A stretch of DNA of 64,000 nucleotides, from NCBI RefSeq assembly GCF_017571495.1, contig NZ_JAGETZ010000005.1:62001-126000 (forward strand), in the 5' to 3' direction. Both the position numbers and the translations under genes were made by a program. Of this stretch, positions 33,395-42,500 are shown piece after piece. The DNA comes from Hymenobacter negativus (GTDB lineage: Bacteria > Bacteroidota > Bacteroidia > Cytophagales > Hymenobacteraceae). Every line of letters starts with the position of its first letter. Positions within the stretch are counted from its first letter, which is position 1. Below the pieces are notes generated by a model. It was not told where the DNA came from and did not search any database. It saw only the letters and a program-made list of their open reading frames with translations.

Positions 33395-33473
33395 CCGGGA
33401 GCTAACGGCAAAACAGCCGGCTTAAATTCCGGTATGCTCCGCAATATGGGGCCAATGCTCGTTTCTTTGCCGC

Positions 33474-34757
33474 ATGAAGCGTTGGGTGTTCTGGTTTTCG
33501 CAGTGCGTGCTGGCGCTGGTATTTCCGGCCGGGCTGGCGGCCCAGGCCCCGCCGCTCACTCATCAGCAGTACCTGGAGGACTTTGATTTTTTCTGGGAAA
33601 CCATCCGGGATAACTACGGCTACTTCAACCAAAAGCAAACCGACTGGCAACGGGTTCGCACCATTTACCGCACCCAGGCCGACACCGTGAACAGCCGCCG
33701 CGCCTTCGTGCGCCTGCTCGAAAACGCATTAGTCGAACTCTACGACAACCACGCTGGCCTGGGCACCAACCGCCTCGATTCGCGCCGCCTCGTGCCCACC
33801 GGCACCGACGTATGGGCCACCTTTGTGAACGGCCACGCCGTGGTGCAGCAAGTCCGGGCCGGCTACGGTGCCGAGAAGGTGGGCGTAAGACCTGGGGCCA
33901 TCATCGAGGCTGTGAATGGCGTGCCCGTGGCCGATGCCATTCGCCCCTGGCTGGGCCAAGCACTCCGCACGCCCGACCCCGCCGCCCGCAACTTCGCCCT
34001 AGGCGAGTTGCTGGCCGGCAACCACATCACCCCGCGCACCTGGACTGTGCGGGCGGGAATGCGCACATTCACGGCCCAGCCCGATGTTCCCACGGCGCTG
34101 CTCGAAACCACGCATTATGCCGGATTGCTCGAAGTGAAACGCATTGGCGAAAACGGAGCCATTGGCTACCTGAAAATCAATAACAGCTTGGGTGACAATC
34201 GGCTTATTGCCAGGTTCGACAGTGCCCTCACGGCCCTGCAAGGCACCCAAAGCCTCGTGCTGGACCTGCGCGAAACGCCCAGCGGCGGTAACACCAGCGT
34301 GGCCCGCGCCATCATGGGCCGCTTCATTGGAAAAGAAGCGCCGTACCAGCGCCACGAACTGCCCAATGAGGAAGCCGAAACCGGCATCCCACGCCGCTGG
34401 CTGGAACTGGTGGCCCCGCGTGGGCCGCGCTACTCCAAGCCACTGGTGGTGCTGGTAGGCCGCTGGACTGGCAGCATGGGCGAGGGCCTGGCCATCGGCT
34501 TCGATGCCCTGCGCGGTGGCACCGTCGTGGGTACCGAATTGGCCCAGTTGAAAGGAGCCATCTACTCCTACAAATTGCCGCATTCCGGCATCGGTTTCGG
34601 CTTCCCTGTTGAACGCCTGTACCACATCAATGGTCAGGCTAGGGAAGCTTACCACCCGGCGGTATTTCTGGATTTAGTCAAGCTCGCCCAACGCCCGACG
34701 ACGGAAGCGGACCCGGTATTGCAAGCGGGCCTTACGGTGCTGAAGACCAAAAAATAA
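33474..34757 (+). CDS. S41 family peptidase (C-terminal-processing type)
   Basis: 427 residues, signal peptide MKRWVFWFSQCVLALVFPAGLAAQA. After an N-terminal helical region (LEDFDFFWETIRDNYGYF) comes a PDZ-like segment (AEKVGVRPGAIIEAVNGVPVADAI) and a tail-specific-protease core: IGYLKINNSLGDNRLIARFD, SLVLDLRETPSGGNTSVARAI, PLVVLVGRWTGSMGEGLAIGF with the likely nucleophile Ser, then GGTVVGTELAQLKGA and GFPVERLYHING. Periplasmic or surface serine protease with Ser-Lys chemistry. Divergent from the 32561 gene. Confidence 0.9.
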   Translation: MKRWVFWFSQCVLALVFPAGLAAQAPPLTHQQYLEDFDFFWETIRDNYGYFNQKQTDWQRVRTIYRTQADTVNSRRAFVRLLENALVELYDNHAGLGTNRLDSRRLVPTGTDVWATFVNGHAVVQQVRAGYGAEKVGVRPGAIIEAVNGVPVADAIRPWLGQALRTPDPAARNFALGELLAGNHITPRTWTVRAGMRTFTAQPDVPTALLETTHYAGLLEVKRIGENGAIGYLKINNSLGDNRLIARFDSALTALQGTQSLVLDLRETPSGGNTSVARAIMGRFIGKEAPYQRHELPNEEAETGIPRRWLELVAPRGPRYSKPLVVLVGRWTGSMGEGLAIGFDALRGGTVVGTELAQLKGAIYSYKLPHSGIGFGFPVERLYHINGQAREAYHPAVFLDLVKLAQRPTTEADPVLQAGLTVLKTKK

Positions 34758-34763
34758 CGTTGG

Positions 34764-35843
34764 CTAGCGCGGCCGGGCCGGGCCCCGGCCACCTGCTTTC
34801 TTGCCACCGGCGGCGGGGCGGCTGCCCAGGCCACCACTTTTGGGCCGTGCCGGGCCGCCAGAACCATTGCTTTTGGGGCGTGATGAGCTGCCCGCTGCTG
34901 AGCGCTTGCCACCAGAACCGGGCTTATTGCCAGCCGTGGTGGGCTTCTCAGGGCGCGGTCCCCACCAGCCGGTCCCCGATGGGTTGAACATGGATGGTGG
35001 CCCAGGCTTGCGTGGGCGGCTGGTACGGGCTTCGCCGGAAGCAGCCGTATCGGTGCGTTTCGCCGGCTTTTCAGCGATGCCCCTGGGCGTTTTGGCCGGG
35101 CTACGGCGGCTACTGGAAGCCTCCTCGGTGCCGCTCGAGGAAGCCACCATTTTCATGATGCCGGCCAGCTCGGCCGGCGTCAACTCGCGCCAGTCGCCCA
35201 CGGGCAGGCCTTTCAGTGTCACGTTCATGATGCGGACGCGTTCGAGCTTAACTACTTCGTAGCCAAAATGCTCCACCATGCGCCGAATCTGGCGGTTCAG
35301 CCCTTGCACCAGCGTGATACGGAAAATGTAGGGCGTTTCCTTTTGGATAACGCACTTCTTGGTGACGGTGCCCAGCATGGGGATGCCGGCGGCCATTTCG
35401 TCCAGCATGCGGTCGGTGAGAATGCGGTCGACGGTCACCACGTACTCCTTTTCGTGCTGGTTGCCGGCCCGCAGAATCTTGTTCACAATATCCCCGTCGC
35501 TGGTCAGGAAAATCAGGCCCGACGAGTCCTTATCCAAGCGGCCGATGGGGAAGACGCGGGCAGCGTGGTTCACATAGTCCACGATGTTGCCCTGCACGCC
35601 CGGTTCCGAGGTGCTCGTAATGCCCACCGGCTTATTGAAGGCCAGGTATACAGCATCTTCGGCCTGCTTAGGTTCCAGCTTGTGGCCGTTCACGGTCACG
35701 CGGTCGCGCGGGGCCACCTGGTCGCCCACCTGCGCAGGCTTGCCGTTGATGAGCACCATGCCCTGCTCGATGTAGCGGTCGGCCTCGCGGCGCGAGCACA
35801 GGCCGCTTTCACTGATGAACTTATTGAGGCGGGTAAGGGACAT
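34764..35843 (-). CDS. rluF: Pseudouridine synthase RluF-like, with long basic tail
   Basis: 359 residues from the ATG at 35843 ([15 protein letters not shown]). S4 RNA-binding domain (about 1-50: [20 protein letters not shown]), then an RsuA/RluF catalytic domain with [15 protein letters not shown], the catalytic Asp in [20 protein letters not shown], and [25 protein letters not shown]. RluF makes pseudouridine at 23S position 2604 (and tRNA-Tyr in E. coli). From about residue 235 a 120-residue low-complexity Ser/Gly/Pro/Lys/Arg tail follows, common in Bacteroidota RluF and probably disordered RNA-binding. Confidence 0.93.
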   Translation of the reverse strand: MSLTRLNKFISESGLCSRREADRYIEQGMVLINGKPAQVGDQVAPRDRVTVNGHKLEPKQAEDAVYLAFNKPVGITSTSEPGVQGNIVDYVNHAARVFPIGRLDKDSSGLIFLTSDGDIVNKILRAGNQHEKEYVVTVDRILTDRMLDEMAAGIPMLGTVTKKCVIQKETPYIFRITLVQGLNRQIRRMVEHFGYEVVKLERVRIMNVTLKGLPVGDWRELTPAELAGIMKMVASSSGTEEASSSRRSPAKTPRGIAEKPAKRTDTAASGEARTSRPRKPGPPSMFNPSGTGWWGPRPEKPTTAGNKPGSGGKRSAAGSSSRPKSNGSGGPARPKSGGLGSRPAAGGKKAGGRGPARPR

Positions 35844-36061
35844 GGGCGGTATGGGCAATGGCTTAGGAAAACTGCCGCCACGGCCAGGCGTGGCAGGAAC
35901 AGCGGACGCCGCAAAGGTACGGCCCTTGCAGAGCGCAGGCTCGCCGCGGATTATGAGGGATTCTGTCAAATTCTCTCCGCCCTCCCAAACTCAGCGCTAC
36001 GGGATAACCTGCTGCAAGTTGGCTCGTTAGAACAGTCTTAATCCTTTCCAGTATTTTACGC

Positions 36062-36931
36062 ATGTCTGATAAACCAACCATTTTTCCGCCGCAAAAGCAG
36101 GATGCCGGGGCCGGCAATCCCGGGCTCGAATACAAAATGACCCCCGAGCCCGAATTCATTCGCGAGGGCTACAGAGGGGCCGACAAGCTCAAAGGCAAGG
36201 TCGCCCTCATCACGGGCGGCGATTCGGGCATTGGCCGGGCCGTGGCCGTACATTTCGCCGTGGAAGGGGCCGACGTAGCCATTAGCTACTTTCCCACCGA
36301 GCAGCAGGACGCCGAAAAGGTGCAGGAGCTAGTGCAGGGCCACGGCCGCCGCTGCCTGCTACTGCCCGGCGACCTCAAGGAGCCGGCCTTCTGCCAGCAA
36401 ATTGTGGACCGCACTGTGGCCGAGTTGGGTGGGCTGAACATCCTGGTGAACAACGCCGCCGAGCAAAACTGGCACGACTCGCTCGAAGAAATCAAGGATG
36501 AGGAGCTGGACAGTATCTTCAACCTCAACATCATTGCCATGTTCCGCATCTCGCGGGCGGCCGTGAAACACCTCAAGGAAGGCGACTCTATTATCAATAC
36601 GGGGTCGGTCAATGGCTTTAAGGGCAACGAGCTGCTGCTTGATTACACGTCGACCAAAGGCGCCATCACTGCTTTCACGCGGGCTTTGTCGTTGCAGCTC
36701 ATCAAGAAAGGCATTCGGGTAAATTCGGTAGCGCCGGGCCCTATCTGGACGCCGTTTGTGACGGCGGCGGGCTTCTTTAAGCTGCCGGTTTTTGGCCACG
36801 ATGTGCCCATGGGCCGCGCCGGGCAGCCTTCGGAAGTGGCGCCGGCCTACGTGTTTCTGGCCTCGGAGGACGCCTCGTATTTCTCGGGCCAGACCCTGCA
36901 CCCCAACGGCGGCTCGGTGGTGAATGCGTAG
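36062..36931 (+). CDS. SDR family oxidoreductase (YghA/YhdF-like)
   Basis: 289 residues. N-terminal extension of about 45 residues (PGLEYKMTPEPEFIREGYRGADKL), then a classical SDR: GKVALITGGDSGIGRAVAVHFA, NILVNNAAEQNWHD, catalytic Ser in IINTGSVNG, YTSTKGA with the Tyr-x-x-x-Lys pair, and VNSVAPGPIWTPF. The extension and TGGDSGIG are typical of the glucose/ribitol-dehydrogenase-like group upregulated in general stress. NAD(P) preference and substrate are not determinable. Confidence 0.93.
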   Translation: MSDKPTIFPPQKQDAGAGNPGLEYKMTPEPEFIREGYRGADKLKGKVALITGGDSGIGRAVAVHFAVEGADVAISYFPTEQQDAEKVQELVQGHGRRCLLLPGDLKEPAFCQQIVDRTVAELGGLNILVNNAAEQNWHDSLEEIKDEELDSIFNLNIIAMFRISRAAVKHLKEGDSIINTGSVNGFKGNELLLDYTSTKGAITAFTRALSLQLIKKGIRVNSVAPGPIWTPFVTAAGFFKLPVFGHDVPMGRAGQPSEVAPAYVFLASEDASYFSGQTLHPNGGSVVNA

Positions 36932-36948
36932 GCGTTGAGTGCGCAAAG

Positions 36949-37027
36949 CGTGTACCCCGAAGGTTTACTTCGGCCCGTCTGAACAACTATTGTTTTCGCG
37001 GGCTGAAGTTAACCTTCGGGGTACACG
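36949..37027. repeat. Inverted repeat between SDR and lipoprotein genes
   Basis: Perfect 17-bp outer arms CGTGTACCCCGAAGGTT (36949-36965) and AACCTTCGGGGTACACG (37011-37027), with imperfect inner arms (ACTTCGGCCCG/CGGGCTGAAGT) and a loop of about 20 nt. Intergenic palindromic element; it may end the SDR transcript. Confidence 0.7.
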
Positions 37028-37128
37028 TTCTAACGAGCCTCATAGCTGCGCTTACAACCTCCCGACAAGCCCGGCCGTATCAAGTCAAAAAATGGTCAGA
37101 TAACCATTTTACTTATTCAACTTCGCTT

Positions 37129-37779
37129 ATGAATACCAAATTGCTTGGCCTGCTGGCCGCTGCCACGCTGGCTACAGCCGCCTGCACGCAGGAGAAAAAA
37201 ACGGAAGAAACCACCGTTACGACTACTCCCGATGCCACCACGACCACCACAACGACGACCACGGTTGACACCGCCGCCTACCGCAACGAGGCCGACGCCC
37301 TGGCCGCCCGCGTAGCCGAAGACCTGAAGCTGCAGGACACCACCGTGGTGCGCCGCATCCGCACGGTGTACTACACCCGCGGCCGCAAGCTGAACAGCTA
37401 CACTACCGATACCACCGGCCGCTATGCCGCCATCCGCGCCGCCAACGACGAGGCCAATCAGGAAATCAAAACCATCCTGACCAATCCGTCCGAGTACAAC
37501 ACCTATTCCAGCAACCTCGGCACGTATTATGCCGGCCAGCCCTATACCGTAGTGGTGGTAGAGCAGCCCAAGCGCACCGGCTCGGCCGGCGTGGGCCAGG
37601 GCTCGGCGGTGAAAAAGATGGAGCGTGAGGACGACGGCGACAAAAAAACCAAGTACGAAAACGGCGCCAAAATCAAGCGTGAAGACGACGGCTCGGTGAA
37701 AATCAAGCGCGCCGACGGCACCAAGGTTAAAATCGACGAAGAAGGCAACCGCACCGTGAAAAAGGGCCTGTTCAAATAA
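37129..37779 (+). CDS. Hypothetical lipoprotein with charged repetitive tail
   Basis: 216 residues; signal peptide ending in a lipobox (LATAACTQ). A Thr-rich stretch (TTTTTTTT-like, residues about 30-46) precedes a helical region (RNEADALAARVAEDLKL, VVRRIRTVYYTRGRKLNSY) and a Tyr-rich linker. The C-terminal third is a repeated charged beta pattern: KYENGAKIKREDDGS, VKIKRADGTKVKIDEEGNRTVKK. Family not recognised; membrane-anchored periplasmic or surface protein. Followed by a very strong terminator. Confidence 0.75.
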   Translation: MNTKLLGLLAAATLATAACTQEKKTEETTVTTTPDATTTTTTTTTVDTAAYRNEADALAARVAEDLKLQDTTVVRRIRTVYYTRGRKLNSYTTDTTGRYAAIRAANDEANQEIKTILTNPSEYNTYSSNLGTYYAGQPYTVVVVEQPKRTGSAGVGQGSAVKKMEREDDGDKKTKYENGAKIKREDDGSVKIKRADGTKVKIDEEGNRTVKKGLFK

Positions 37780-37789
37780 GCCCGGATTT

Positions 37790-37840
37790 CAGCCACAAAA
37801 AAGCCCGTTCCTGATTCAGGAACGGGCTTTTTTGTGGCTG
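37790..37840. terminator. Long bidirectional terminator
   Basis: Arms 37790-37814 and 37816-37840 are perfect complements (core AAAAAAGCCCGTTCC). It lies between two convergent genes (stops at 37779 and 37853). Confidence 0.93.
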
Positions 37841-37852
37841 GTAGTTAACTTC

Positions 37853-39043
37853 TTACATCCGCAGGCTCCAACTGGCACCCGTGAAGGGGCCGTAAACGTA
37901 GGGCGAGAGCTGCCCGCGGCGGTACCAGGGCTTGGGCCGCGGCATGATTTGAAAGCCAGTGCCTTTGCCGGTGGAGTCAACCGGTGCGCCATCGACTACG
38001 CGGGTGCGGCCATTGCGCACGGCAATTTTGGCGAAGCCATAGCCGATGGCAATGCCAATGGGATAATCGGAAGCCCAGTGCACGCCGTTGTTCAGCATGG
38101 CGTAGCCCAGCAGGCCCATCATGCCATAGCCCACGGGCCGGATGAAGTGGTACTCGGGGTAGTTGTCGGCGATGACGGTGAGCGTGGCCATGGCCGTAGC
38201 CAAGTGACCAGTGGGGAAGGCGTCGTAGTTCGGGACGAAGTTCTGGTACGTGTTGTACGACGGAAACAAGTGCCACTCGCCCCGGTCCTTGGTAGCCACA
38301 TAGGGGCTCTGGCGGCCGGTGAGGCGCTTCATGGCCTGCACGATGAGGCCGGTGCTAAAAATGGCTTCGCCCAGCTCGCTGGACGTGCGCAGGGCGCGGT
38401 TGTCTTTCTTAATGCCGCCATAAATCCAGAAGCTGCTGGCAATGGTGAGGTGCGTCCAGCCGTCGCCGATGTAGTAGAACGTGCTGTTGAGGTTATCGGG
38501 CACGTTGAACTCAAACGGCAGGTTGGCCGAGCCGACGTGGAATGGAATGCGGAACAGGGTGCGCTGCGTGCTCTTGGGCGTGAGTCCCAGCTGCTTGCCC
38601 ACGTCCTGGCTCCAGTCGATGATGGCCTGGTCGGCCACCCACAATGCGGCCGAACTCACCACCAGGCCCACCAGCGTGCTGGTGTTTTCGCGCCGAAACG
38701 CTAGCCCGGGTGCCTGGATGATGTCGCGCGGGATGTTGAAGGCCCAGCGGAAAGGTTTGGGCTTGTCGTAGTGCCAGGTCACGCCGGGGGCTACGGTATA
38801 GGTACTGATGCGGCCTTTCTCATCGCGCGGGTGGATATGCGGCAGCGAATCGGCGGGGGCAGCGGTTTTGGCAGTGTCGGCAGGGGCGGTGAGGGTATCG
38901 GGGCCGGCGATTACGAGGGTGGCGGAATCGGGCTCGCTAATGGGCAGTGGCGTGGCGCGGGCAAAGCTGGCGGAAGCAAAAGGCAAACTAAAAGACAGCG
39001 CAACGAGCAGCCGTGCAGCACGGCGGGGATAAAGAGGGTTCAC
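37853..39043 (-). CDS. PAP2-family phosphatase, secreted/membrane-linked
   Basis: 396 residues with an N-terminal signal peptide and a roughly 60-residue Pro/Ala/Thr spacer. The C-terminal half holds the three PAP2 motifs: KRLTGRQSPY (motif 1), FPTGHLATAMA (motif 2, PTGH in place of PSGH) and GVHWASDYPIGIAIG (motif 3, catalytic His). Hydrophobic helices are at LVGLVVSSAALWVAD and YGMMGLLGYAMLN. Likely removes phosphate from lipid or undecaprenyl substrates in the periplasm. The arrangement is the one seen in many Bacteroidota PAP2 proteins. Confidence 0.9.
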   Translation of the reverse strand: MNPLYPRRAARLLVALSFSLPFASASFARATPLPISEPDSATLVIAGPDTLTAPADTAKTAAPADSLPHIHPRDEKGRISTYTVAPGVTWHYDKPKPFRWAFNIPRDIIQAPGLAFRRENTSTLVGLVVSSAALWVADQAIIDWSQDVGKQLGLTPKSTQRTLFRIPFHVGSANLPFEFNVPDNLNSTFYYIGDGWTHLTIASSFWIYGGIKKDNRALRTSSELGEAIFSTGLIVQAMKRLTGRQSPYVATKDRGEWHLFPSYNTYQNFVPNYDAFPTGHLATAMATLTVIADNYPEYHFIRPVGYGMMGLLGYAMLNNGVHWASDYPIGIAIGYGFAKIAVRNGRTRVVDGAPVDSTGKGTGFQIMPRPKPWYRRGQLSPYVYGPFTGASWSLRM

Positions 39044-39314
39044 GAAGAGAGGAATAGCTAAATAACGATGGCGCGGCCTAGCGGCAGGGGGTGGGGCGAG
39101 GGGGCCAAATGGAAAAGAACAAGTGAGCAGTGGCTCGGATAATGGGCCACAAAGGTAATACTGTCGTCACATTGGGCGGCTGCCCGCAGTGCCGTTCCCC
39201 GATGACGTACTGGGGCACCGAATATTTTAGGCAAGCAGCGTATCTTTCAGCAGAGCTTGGCAACACGCCGTATAAGCCCGTTTGCACGCTGCTTGTTTCA
39301 TCCCACCCGAGCCC

Positions 39315-40781
39315 ATGCCCGAAACCGCTGCCGCGCCCCTGGAGGGCCTCGTTTCTCCCGCCAGCGCCATTGCTGCCAATTCGTTTGGCGCGGCGTTTCT
39401 GGCCCTGCGGCAGCGCACCGCAGCCCTGCGGCAAGAGGATGTGGCCGCCCGTCGGGCCCGTCTGAAAAAGCTGAGCGACTGGCTCCACACACACCGCGCC
39501 GATATTCAGCAGGCCCTCTTCACCGACTTCCGCAAGCCCGCCGCCGAAACGGATTTGACCGAAATCTGGACTTCGCTGGTGGAATTGAAGCACACTATGA
39601 GCCACCTGAATAAATGGATGGCCCCGCGCAGAGTGGCTGCGCCCATGGCGCTGCTGGGCACCCGCTCCTGGGTGCAGGTGGAGCCCAAGGGAGTGGTACT
39701 AATTATTTCGCCGTGGAACTACCCGTTTTACTTGGCTGTGGGCCCGTTGATTTCGGCCATTGCGGCTGGCAACGCGGTAGTCATCAAGCCGGCGGAGCAG
39801 ACGCCGGCCACTTCCGCGCTGCTTCAGCAGCTATGCGAGGAGCTGTTTCGGCCCGATGAGGTGCTGCTGCTGCAAGGCGATAAAACCGTGGCCACCGAGC
39901 TGCTGAAACTGCCCTGGGACCACATTTTCTTCACCGGCAGCCCCGAAGTAGGCAAGATTGTAATGCGCGCCGCCGCCGAGCACCTCTGCGGCCTGACGCT
40001 GGAGCTGGGCGGCAAGAACCCCGCCGTGGTGGACCAGACGGCCGACCTGCGCGACGCGGCCGAGAAAATTGTGTGGGGCAAATTCCTCAACAACGGTCAG
40101 ACCTGCGTAGCGCCCGACTACCTGCTGGTGCAGGAAAGTGTACAGCTGGCCCTGCTCAAGGAACTAGCCGCTGCCATTCAGCGGGCCTACAATCCCACCG
40201 GTGCGGGCATTGCGCAGTCGGAATCCCTGGCCCGGGTGGTCAACCGGCACCATTTCGCCCGGCTGGCCGGCCTGCTCGAAGACGCCGAAACCAAAGGCGC
40301 CACCGTGGCCGCCGGCGGCACCGTGGACGAAGGCCAGAACTACATCGAGCCCACCATTCTGACCAACGTGCCGGCCAATGCCCGGGTGCTGGAAGAGGAG
40401 ATTTTCGGGCCATTGCTGCCGGTAATCACCTTCAAAACCCTGCCCGAAACCGTCGACTATATAAATGCCCGCCTCAAGCCGCTGGCGCAATACATCTTCA
40501 CCACCGATGCCGAAAACCGCCGCTACCTGCTCGAAAATGTGTCGGCCGGCGGCGCGGGCGTGAACGAAACGGTGCTGCATTTTGCGCATCCGGAGCTGCC
40601 GACGGGTGGCGTGGGCAACTCGGGCCTTGGCAAGGCGCACGGGCACTCGGGCTTTCTGGCGTTCAGCAACGAGAAAGGCGTGCTGCGGCAGCGCGTGGGC
40701 CTCACCGGCATCAAGGCCATGTATCCGCCCTACACCAGCAAAGTGCAGAAACTGATTGGTTTGCTGGTGAAGTACTTGTAG
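39315..40781 (+). CDS. Aldehyde dehydrogenase family protein
   Basis: 488 residues from the ATG at 39315; a TTG at 39282 in frame is less likely. Class-3-like ALDH: VLIISPWNYPFYLAVGPLISAIAAGNAVVIKPAE, IFFTGSPEVGKIVM, catalytic Glu in LTLELGGKNPAVV, catalytic Cys in NNGQTCVAPDYLL, and NETVLHFAHPELPTGGVGNSGLGKAHG. Oxidises fatty or aromatic aldehydes with NAD(P)+. The C-terminus ends in LIGLLVKYL, a hydrophobic tail as in membrane-associated class-3 enzymes. Confidence 0.96.
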   Translation: MPETAAAPLEGLVSPASAIAANSFGAAFLALRQRTAALRQEDVAARRARLKKLSDWLHTHRADIQQALFTDFRKPAAETDLTEIWTSLVELKHTMSHLNKWMAPRRVAAPMALLGTRSWVQVEPKGVVLIISPWNYPFYLAVGPLISAIAAGNAVVIKPAEQTPATSALLQQLCEELFRPDEVLLLQGDKTVATELLKLPWDHIFFTGSPEVGKIVMRAAAEHLCGLTLELGGKNPAVVDQTADLRDAAEKIVWGKFLNNGQTCVAPDYLLVQESVQLALLKELAAAIQRAYNPTGAGIAQSESLARVVNRHHFARLAGLLEDAETKGATVAAGGTVDEGQNYIEPTILTNVPANARVLEEEIFGPLLPVITFKTLPETVDYINARLKPLAQYIFTTDAENRRYLLENVSAGGAGVNETVLHFAHPELPTGGVGNSGLGKAHGHSGFLAFSNEKGVLRQRVGLTGIKAMYPPYTSKVQKLIGLLVKYL

Positions 40782-40833
40782 GGGCTACGAGCAGCAGCAA
40801 GGTTACCTTAAGACGGGAGCAATATGAACGGGT

Positions 40834-41505
40834 ATGAAAACTGCCCGGATGTTGCGCGGAGTTGCCCTGCTGGTTGGCAGCTTGGTATTCACAGCTTGTG
40901 ACGAAGGCCTGCAAGTGCGTTTTGCAGAACCATTTCCCGCGCAGGCGGCCGACCTTCTCGAGTTTCCGGCGCGGCACCAAGCCGTGTACACTGCCGACGA
41001 TTCCACGACCTCGGTCTGCATTGGCCGCACAGCGGTGTGGCGACAGGAACTGCGCAACATGACCTTCAAGCGCGATTCACTCCACCATGTGCGTGCCGAT
41101 ACCACGTATGCCGAGAATGGGCAGCTGCATTACCTAAAGCTTATGGACGATGGCCTCGTGCGCGACAGTTGGCTGGCTACTGATACTCTTTTTAGCCTGC
41201 GCGGGGCTGATGCCGGAAAGCTGCGGCGTTTTCAGGGCCGCTATTACCTCAACGAGCGCGACACCGACGCCGACAACTGGCGGGTACAGCGCCTGGAAAT
41301 TGACGGGCCGCACCTTAGCTGGCAAAAATTCGGAACCGATACTCTTCGGCTGCTGGCGCTGGACGCGGCCACCATCCGCTACCGCCGCGAAAACGGAGCC
41401 CTGACTTCCATCCTGCTCACGCCGGCCTCAGGGGCGCAAACGCGGCGCGTGGGCCGCTACGCTGGGCTGTGGGAAACGCGGGGCGAGTATACGCGCCGCC
41501 GGTAA
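40834..41505 (+). CDS. Hypothetical lipoprotein
   Basis: 223 residues; lipobox LVFTACDEG after a short signal peptide. The mature part is beta-rich with paired repeats (YTADDSTTSVCIGRTAVWRQEL, YYLNERDTDADNWRVQRLEIDGPHLSW, YRRENGALTSILLTPASG). Not assigned to a family. It lies 52 bp after the aldehyde dehydrogenase on the same strand, so may share its transcript. Confidence 0.75.
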   Translation: MKTARMLRGVALLVGSLVFTACDEGLQVRFAEPFPAQAADLLEFPARHQAVYTADDSTTSVCIGRTAVWRQELRNMTFKRDSLHHVRADTTYAENGQLHYLKLMDDGLVRDSWLATDTLFSLRGADAGKLRRFQGRYYLNERDTDADNWRVQRLEIDGPHLSWQKFGTDTLRLLALDAATIRYRRENGALTSILLTPASGAQTRRVGRYAGLWETRGEYTRRR

Positions 41506-41524
41506 AGCGAAGCGAAGTGCCTGA

Positions 41525-41947
41525 CTACTTCTGCCGCTGCTGCATCTCCAAGGCTATTTTTTGCTGTACAGCTTTGGTTTGCAGCTGCTTGAACTTGGTG
41601 GGGCCCACCACCGCGCTCAGCTCTCTTTGCGATTTGGCGTTGATGCGTTTCAACTCGGCCAGCAGCTGCGGCGACTTGGGCGGGAGCTTTTCTTTGGCGG
41701 CGTTCGACTCTGTCAGGGTGACGTTGAGAATGGTGCGGACGCGCCCCGTTTGGTCGGGGGTGAGTTTAAGCTCGGTACCCATGACATCGGCCAGGTCGCG
41801 GGCAGCGGTGGGCGGCGCAGGTGAGTCGGCGGTGCGAACGGTTTCGACTACCGGGGCCGGCTTGTCGCGGTGAAAAAGGGAGCAGCTGGCTGTGGCCAGG
41901 CTAAACGTGAGAAGGGCAAGAAAGCGGGGGAAGCGCATGCGGTGCAT
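41525..41947 (-). CDS. Small helical lipoprotein
   Basis: 140 residues, lipobox LATASCSLF. A Pro/Ala linker, then a helical segment LADVMGTELKLTPDQTGRVRTILNVTL and ELKRINAKSQRELSAVVGPTKFKQLQ. The L-T-x-x-Q...KVRxIL and L-x-P-x-Q/K-F-x-x-L pattern resembles CpxP/Spy-like or DUF-type stress lipoproteins of Bacteroidota, but similarity is loose. Same strand as the next small lipoprotein. Confidence 0.7.
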   Translation of the reverse strand: MHRMRFPRFLALLTFSLATASCSLFHRDKPAPVVETVRTADSPAPPTAARDLADVMGTELKLTPDQTGRVRTILNVTLTESNAAKEKLPPKSPQLLAELKRINAKSQRELSAVVGPTKFKQLQTKAVQQKIALEMQQRQK

Positions 41948-42004
41948 AAATAGCGGTACTGCTATCAGTACGCAGAAACTTCGGTCGAGGCTGGGGAGGT
42001 TGCC

Positions 42005-42379
42005 TCAACGGGTATCGATGGGGATGCGAATGGCGGGTATCAGCGCCGAGTTGTCTTTGCGCAGCGCCTGCCGCTCCAGCTTATTGCGGCGTTTTCGCCA
42101 CTTGGTACGGCCGTTGCCGAACTGACCGAACAGGCTGTCGGCACTTGCTGTGGTTTTCTCCTCAATCTGGAAATAAGCCTCCCGACGGGCTTCGCCGTGG
42201 AGCTGGCGGCGGGCAGCTGCCCGTTCGGCGCGCTGCTGCAAAATAATGGCCTGAAGCCGCTCGTGCCGTTCGCTAGACATGTTGTTGACTACTTCCCGCA
42301 CTCCGCCGCCGCAGTTTCCAAACAACAGCACCGCCAGCAACGGCAGGAGCAACAGGTACGTGAGTGGTGGGCGTTTCAT
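42005..42379 (-). CDS. Small basic lipoprotein/membrane-anchored protein
   Basis: 124 residues from the ATG at 42379 (MKRPPLTYLLLLPLLAVLLFGNCGGG), a lipobox-type signal. Then a helical Arg/Gln/Glu-rich region (RHERLQAIILQQRAERAAARRQLHGEARREAYF) and a basic stretch with a short hydrophobic end. Family not recognised. The upstream open extension encodes poly-Gln and is unlikely to be translated. Confidence 0.6.
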   Translation of the reverse strand: MKRPPLTYLLLLPLLAVLLFGNCGGGVREVVNNMSSERHERLQAIILQQRAERAAARRQLHGEARREAYFQIEEKTTASADSLFGQFGNGRTKWRKRRNKLERQALRKDNSALIPAIRIPIDTR

Positions 42380-42500
42380 GAGAGCAAGGTAGGCTGTGGA
42401 AGCGTGATGCTTCGCGTCTTGTTGTTGCTGCTGTTGGTTGGGCATGCGTAGCCATTTGCGGTTTGCATCACCCAACGTAGAGACACGAATTATCGTGTTT

